Assembly (NCBI GenBank): GCA_945950065.1
Contig: CAMFGQ010000066.1
Location: 1 to 7,519, forward strand
From: an uncultured Clostridia bacterium
GTDB lineage: Bacteria > Bacillota > Clostridia > Peptostreptococcales > Acidaminobacteraceae
Reading direction: 5' to 3'
Length of the DNA: 7,519 nt
Of the stretch, positions 4,733 to 7,519 are shown piece after piece (position 1 is the first letter of the stretch; every line of letters starts with the position of its first letter). The notes below the pieces were generated by a model that saw nothing but the letters and a program-made list of their open reading frames with translations, did not search any database and was not told the origin of the DNA. The position numbers and the translations under genes are program-made.

Positions 4733-5734
4733 ATGAAACCAAAAGTGCGCTTTTCTGTGCTGGTCACAAGCCTTCTGATCCTTATTACGGGAGGTACGCT
4801 AGGCTATAGGTTTCTTCTCGATGTAAAGTGGATGGAAGCCTTCTACATGACCATGATTACCGTATCCACTGTAGGCTACGGTGAAGTAGGGCAGATGAAT
4901 GATGCTGCTAGGCTTTTTTCTGTCTTTCTGATTATCAGTAGTTTAGGTGTTGTCGGCTACATCTTTTCTAGTCTAATGACCTATTTCTTTGAAGGTGACC
5001 TACAGGAAAATTGGAGACGAAGAAAAAGGAGAGAGCAAATGGAAAACTTAGAGAACCATTACATCATCTGTGGTTACGGTCAAACGGGACAGATTGTTGT
5101 AGAAGAACTTCAACATGGCAATCATCCATTTCTTGTCATAGACAATGATCCTGACTCCATCAATCTCTTAGAGCAGAGGAGAATCCTCTATCTTGAAGGA
5201 GATGCCACACAGGAAGAGACCTTGATGAAGGCAGGCATTCAGAAGGCCAAAGGCTTGGTGTCTGCTTTGACTAAGGATGCCGAAAATCTCTTTGTGGTCT
5301 TAACAGCAAGGGACTTAAATTCTGATCTGACTATTGTAGCTAAAGCCATTCATCATAACTCCCATAACAAACTCAAACGCGCTGGAGCCACCAATACGGT
5401 TTCACCAACAGAAATAGGCGGTCATCGGATTGCCTCCATGTTGATTCGTCCAGCTGTCATCGCCTTTTTAGATACCCTTACAAGAGCAGGTGAGATTGAA
5501 CTGGACCTTGAGGATGTTGTCATTGAGCCAGGCTCAGAACTTTGTGGACTACTATTACGCGATGCGCAGATTCCTCAAAAGACGGGACTCATCATTCTTG
5601 CCATTGAGCAGGAGGATAAAGAAATGATCTTTAATCCTCGCTCGGATACGATTTTGGATCCTGGAGATCATCTTTTTGCTTTGGGTAGGCCAGAGCAAAT
5701 CGATCAACTCCGTGACATTGCATCAAGTAGATAA
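4733..5734 (+). CDS. Two-TM potassium channel with C-terminal RCK (TrkA-N/TrkA-C) domain
   Basis: This 333-residue protein has the layout of MthK-type bacterial K+ channels. TM1 is about 7-29, the pore helix about 33-45, the K+ selectivity filter T46-V47-G48-Y49-G50, and TM2 about 60-86. A basic linker (94-100, RRRKRR-rich) leads to a Rossmann-fold RCK_N domain from His109, with the nucleotide loop GYGQTG (114-119), D137 at the end of the second strand, and GDA near 157. An RCK_C/TrkA-C domain occupies about 252-330. The channel would open or close on binding a ligand (Ca2+, nucleotide or other) to the cytosolic ring; the ligand cannot be told from sequence. GGAGG at 4723-4727, five bases before ATG, sets the start. 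Met103 lies just before the RCK domain and has its own SD-like sequence. The gene ends at a strong terminator and appears to be its own unit. Confidence 0.92.
   Translation: MKPKVRFSVLVTSLLILITGGTLGYRFLLDVKWMEAFYMTMITVSTVGYGEVGQMNDAARLFSVFLIISSLGVVGYIFSSLMTYFFEGDLQENWRRRKRREQMENLENHYIICGYGQTGQIVVEELQHGNHPFLVIDNDPDSINLLEQRRILYLEGDATQEETLMKAGIQKAKGLVSALTKDAENLFVVLTARDLNSDLTIVAKAIHHNSHNKLKRAGATNTVSPTEIGGHRIASMLIRPAVIAFLDTLTRAGEIELDLEDVVIEPGSELCGLLLRDAQIPQKTGLIILAIEQEDKEMIFNPRSDTILDPGDHLFALGRPEQIDQLRDIASSR
5026..5041 (+). promoter_or_regulatory. Candidate internal ribosome binding site and start codon for a free RCK domain
   Basis: Inside the channel gene, AAGGAGA (5026-5032) lies six bases before an in-frame ATG (5039-5041, Met103). 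Initiation here would make a 231-residue soluble RCK protein beginning six residues before the Rossmann fold. In archaeal MthK an internal start at Met107 is known to produce exactly such free RCK subunits, which complete the octameric gating ring. The SD strength may partly reflect the Arg/Lys codons of the linker. Confidence 0.45.
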
Positions 5735-5735
5735 G

Positions 5736-5758
5736 ACCTTCCTTCGGGAAGGTTTTTT
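5736..5758 (+). terminator. Strong intrinsic terminator with UUCG tetraloop
   Basis: ACCTTCC (5736-5742) pairs perfectly with GGAAGGT (5747-5753) around TTCG, giving the very stable C(UUCG)G loop. A run of six T's (5753-5758) follows. It begins one base after the channel gene's stop codon and isolates it from the DUF3793 operon. Confidence 0.95.
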
Positions 5759-5794
5759 AATACTAACTCTTAACATTTTTCTTTCTTTTATTCC

Positions 5795-5823
5795 TTGACA
5801 TTGCTTCTTAAAGTTGAGATGAT
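5795..5823 (+). promoter_or_regulatory. Promoter of the DUF3793-flavodoxin operon
   Basis: A perfect -35, TTGACA (5795-5800), is followed after 17 bp by GATGAT (5818-5823), which matches TATAAT at four of six. Transcription would begin around 5830, inside the inverted repeat that follows. The region lies directly after a strong terminator, so the operon needs its own promoter. Confidence 0.7.
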
Positions 5824-5825
5824 GG

Positions 5826-5851
5826 TTCTAGTTAGTAAAAGCTAACTAGAA
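5826..5851 (+). promoter_or_regulatory. Perfect 10-bp inverted repeat over the transcription start (operator candidate)
   Basis: TTCTAGTTAG (5826-5835) and CTAACTAGAA (5842-5851) are exact reverse complements separated by TAAAAG. The repeat starts two bases after the -10 and ends 11 bases before the DUF3793 ATG, so a bound repressor would block transcription. No T-run follows, so it is not a terminator. As RNA it could also hide the weak ribosome binding region. Flavodoxin genes are often iron-responsive and the TTAG/CTAA arms loosely recall DtxR-type sites, but the six-base spacer does not fit that box. The regulator is unknown. Confidence 0.6.
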
Positions 5852-5862
5852 AGCGAGAACCC

Positions 5863-6393
5863 ATGCTGACAAAGACCCTTATTCACCATGGAGCACCTAC
5901 CTTAGCTGGACTTAAAGTAGCCAATCTCTTCTGCTATAGAGGGGAACTTGCTGAACTGGATCAGATCAAGGAGGTACTGCAGGCAAAAGGAATTTATCTT
6001 CGTCTTCTGAAAAAGTGCAAAGGAAAACTCATCTATGTCTATCGTAGATCATGGCTCGAGGAGATCCTCTCGAGAAAAGAGCATCAAGCCTTTCTCGGTG
6101 AGTATGGACACCAGAGCTTTAGCATTGAAGAGCTCCTTGATTCTTTTGAAGAAAAGATGAAACGTGATGGCTTTCCCCATGAAATTGGCCTTCTTCTGGG
6201 CTACCCTTTGGAAGATGTCAAAGGTTTTATTGAGCACAGGGGAGAGAAGAGTCTGTGTTGTGGACACTGGAAAGTCTATGGAGATAAAGATCGTGCTCAG
6301 CGTGACTTCTTACGCTTTCATGACTGCACTACTACATATGTAGAGTGGTATCAACAAGGAAAGCCGCTAGAACATCTAGCCTTAAGCTTTTAG
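5863..6393 (+). CDS. DUF3793 family protein
   Basis: This 176-residue protein has no signal peptide or membrane segment. Recognisable DUF3793 blocks are the N-terminal HHGAPTLAGLK (8-18), FPHEIGLLLGYPLEDVKGFI (104-123) and CCGHWKVYGD (132-141). It has five cysteines (24, 52, 132, 133, 155). The adjacent Cys132-Cys133 pair and nearby histidines suggest metal, heme or redox chemistry, but no function is established for the family. It is followed after nine bases by a flavodoxin gene whose SD overlaps its stop codon, so the two are co-translated. A DUF3793-flavodoxin pairing is something I associate with anaerobic Bacillota and supports a redox or iron-related role (inference). The start is the only sensible ATG, because an in-frame stop lies at 5836-5838, but the SD (GAAAGCGAG) is weak compared with its neighbours. 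Confidence 0.87.
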   Translation: MLTKTLIHHGAPTLAGLKVANLFCYRGELAELDQIKEVLQAKGIYLRLLKKCKGKLIYVYRRSWLEEILSRKEHQAFLGEYGHQSFSIEELLDSFEEKMKRDGFPHEIGLLLGYPLEDVKGFIEHRGEKSLCCGHWKVYGDKDRAQRDFLRFHDCTTTYVEWYQQGKPLEHLALSF

Positions 6394-6402
6394 GAGGAAA
6401 AT

Positions 6403-6825
6403 ATGAAAGTTGCAGTTGTATACTGGAGTGGAACAGGAAATACCCAAATGATGGCCGAAGCAGTAGTGGAAGGAATTCAAGCTGCTGGTGGAGAGGCGCA
6501 GCTTTACTATGCATCGGACTTTACACCAGAAATGGTAGCAGAAGTGGATGCCCTTGCCTTTGGATGTCCCTCCATGGGTGCTGAAGTTTTAGAAGAATCT
6601 GAATTCGAACCCATGTTTGAGGACGTAGCTCCTCATCTAGGCGGTAAGCCCGTTGCTCTCTTTGGCTCCTACGGATGGGGTGATGGAGAATGGATGAGAA
6701 ACTGGCAAGAAGAATGTGAGAGCAAAAACATTCAGCTGGTGGCTGATGGGTACATAGCCAATGAGACACCAGGAGATGCAGAACTTCAAGATTGCCGTAA
6801 TCTAGGAAAAGAACTGGTGAAGTAA
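6403..6825 (+). CDS. Flavodoxin (short-chain, clostridial type)
   Basis: This 140-residue FMN-binding electron carrier is the usual length for short-chain flavodoxins. The phosphate-binding loop S-G-T-G-N-T is at 9-14, right after the first beta strand (KVAVVYW). The first isoalloxazine-side loop is CPSMGAEVLEE (about 55-65), and the second is GSYGWGDGEWM (about 88-98), with an aromatic that stacks on the flavin. The protein is acidic, as expected for an electron-transfer partner. It is cytosolic and substitutes for ferredoxin, often when iron is scarce. AGGAGG (6392-6397) overlaps the upstream TAG stop and is five bases before the ATG, so it shares an operon with DUF3793 and its operator. 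I give no gene symbol because paralogues are common in clostridia. Confidence 0.96.
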   Translation: MKVAVVYWSGTGNTQMMAEAVVEGIQAAGGEAQLYYASDFTPEMVAEVDALAFGCPSMGAEVLEESEFEPMFEDVAPHLGGKPVALFGSYGWGDGEWMRNWQEECESKNIQLVADGYIANETPGDAELQDCRNLGKELVK

Positions 6826-6852
6826 GAAGGCTCATGTAGCCTTCTTCTTTTT
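6824..6852 (+). terminator. Intrinsic terminator at the flavodoxin stop codon
   Basis: AAGAAGGCT (6824-6832) pairs perfectly with AGCCTTCTT (6838-6846) around CATGT, followed by CTTTTT (6847-6852). The first two bases of the stem are the last two bases of the TAA stop codon. It should end the DUF3793-flavodoxin transcript. Confidence 0.9.
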
Positions 6853-6870
6853 GGGTATAGGTGGATGCGA

Positions 6871-6884
6871 GGAGGACCATGATG
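6871..6884 (+). promoter_or_regulatory. Ribosome binding site that favours the second of two adjacent ATGs
   Basis: GGAGG (6871-6875) lies three bases before the ATG at 6879 but six bases before the ATG at 6882. The usual spacing of five to nine bases favours 6882. The difference is one methionine. Confidence 0.6.
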
Positions 6885-7519
6885 AACAGTAGCCTTCACT
6901 TAAGCATCAAAGAGGCAAGAGCCATTGCCACCTATGCCAGTAAGCTTCATCAAAAACCAAGGCGAAAGAAAGTTGATAAAGAGGATCTCTATGGAGTCCT
7001 TCGTCATCTTGGCATGATTCAGCTAGATACCATCAGTGTGATTACAAGAGCCCATGAAACAGCCATCTTCAGTCGCTTTGGTGCCTATGAACTCTCTTTA
7101 TGGCAAGAACTCTTTCAAGAGAAAAAGATAACCGAATACCTTGCCCATGCCGCTGCGATTGTTCCAACGGAAGATCTCTCTCTGATGAAAAAGATGATGG
7201 ATCATTATCAAGCTGAAGGAGGCCTCTGGATGAAGGAACCCAAAAACTCTCCACTGGTGAACGAAGTGCTCCAGAGAATTCGAGAAGAAGGACCTTTAAA
7301 TTCCAGAGACTTTGATGGCCCAAGCAGAAAGGATCAAGGTGCATGGGAAAGCTGGTATGGCCCAAAGCCAGAAAGAAGAATTCTTGCCAATCTATGGGCT
7401 GGTGGAGAGCTTCTCATTTCCCTGCGGGATCCATCCTTTTCTCGCTGGTTTGATCTACCAGAAAGGGTGGCCTCCGAAGAATATCTTATTGCAAGGGAAG
7501 ACCATGAGAAGCATCTTGC
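6882..7519 (+). CDS. YcaQ/AlkX-family DNA glycosylase (HTH_42 domain), N-terminal part
   Basis: The frame is open to the window edge, giving about 212 residues of a family that usually has close to 400, so the C-terminal half is missing. The N-terminus LSIKEARAIA leads into LRHLGMIQLDTISVITRAH (about 40-58), then an SRFGAYELSLW segment and an EYLAHAAAIVP segment. This is the expected order for the winged-helix fold (HTH_42) of AlkZ/YcaQ-type glycosylases. These enzymes excise bulky alkylated bases and unhook DNA interstrand crosslinks. The catalytic Q-x-D/Q-x-Q motif is present as Q47-L48-D49, the QxD form typical of the YcaQ (AlkX) branch. The gene follows the flavodoxin terminator by 29 bp, with no clear promoter in the gap, so it may rely on read-through. 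An ATG at 6879 would add one residue. Confidence 0.87.
   Translation, partial: MNSSLHLSIKEARAIATYASKLHQKPRRKKVDKEDLYGVLRHLGMIQLDTISVITRAHETAIFSRFGAYELSLWQELFQEKKITEYLAHAAAIVPTEDLSLMKKMMDHYQAEGGLWMKEPKNSPLVNEVLQRIREEGPLNSRDFDGPSRKDQGAWESWYGPKPERRILANLWAGGELLISLRDPSFSRWFDLPERVASEEYLIAREDHEKHL

Noticed and set aside
6521..6880. Minus-strand 119-codon ORF opposite flavodoxin
   Set aside because: It is antisense to an unmistakable flavodoxin and its terminator, and has no SD or recognisable motif.
7069..7365. Minus-strand 98-codon ORF opposite the YcaQ-like gene
   Set aside because: It is antisense to the conserved glycosylase frame, and its composition is typical of shadow ORFs.
1..7519. Anti-phage defence island, mobile element or CRISPR array
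   Set aside because: No repeats with spacers, transposase, integrase, nuclease-helicase or toxin-antitoxin pair is visible. Gene content and ribosome binding sites look chromosomal throughout.

Overview
The window reads like chromosomal DNA of an anaerobic, Gram-positive, low-to-moderate-GC bacterium of the Bacillota, most likely class Clostridia. The evidence is the strong AGGAGG-type ribosome binding sites, intrinsic terminators with long T-runs, a short clostridial-type flavodoxin next to a DUF3793 protein, a SatD/DUF3307 pair, and an ABC-F protein of the CplR/Lsa/Vga/VmlR style. I see no transposase, integrase, phage gene, CRISPR array, rRNA or tRNA. The genus cannot be named from this sequence alone.

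Layout, left to right. (1) 1-432 is the C-terminal end of an unrecognised, probably beta-rich protein. (2) 562-1092 encodes a small lipoprotein with an NTF2-like (DUF4878-type) look. It ends at a stem-loop that probably also serves the converging operon. (3) On the minus strand, 2624 to 1202, lies a two-gene operon: a SatD-family protein followed, with a 17-bp overlap, by a DUF3307 membrane protein. (4) 2625-3101 is a divergent control region. It holds a satD promoter, a promoter for the ABC-F gene, a three-codon leader ORF (Met-Thr-Asn-stop), an intrinsic terminator and several competing RNA pairings, one of which covers part of the ABC-F Shine-Dalgarno. (5) 3102-4646 encodes a 514-residue soluble twin-ATPase ABC-F protein, a candidate antibiotic-resistance ribosome-protection factor. 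(6) 4733-5734 encodes a two-helix K+ channel fused to a cytosolic RCK domain, closed by a UUCG terminator. (7) 5795-6852 is a DUF3793-flavodoxin operon with a TTGACA promoter, a perfect 10-bp inverted repeat over the transcription start, and a terminator that begins within the flavodoxin stop codon. (8) 6882 to the window end is the N-terminal half of a YcaQ/AlkX-type DNA glycosylase.

The units are mostly separate transcription units rather than one pathway. The strongest regulatory story is the ABC-F leader. Its strong-SD mini-ORF sits directly on the 5' arm of a long stem, with a terminator downstream and a further pairing that can mask the SD. This is the architecture expected of ribosome-sensing, drug-inducible attenuation. 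The second is an SD-preceded in-frame ATG inside the K+ channel gene, exactly where translation would yield a free RCK domain, as is known for MthK. The third is SatD itself, whose motifs resemble a class III nucleotidyl cyclase/GGDEF-like core joined to a C-terminal helix-turn-helix.
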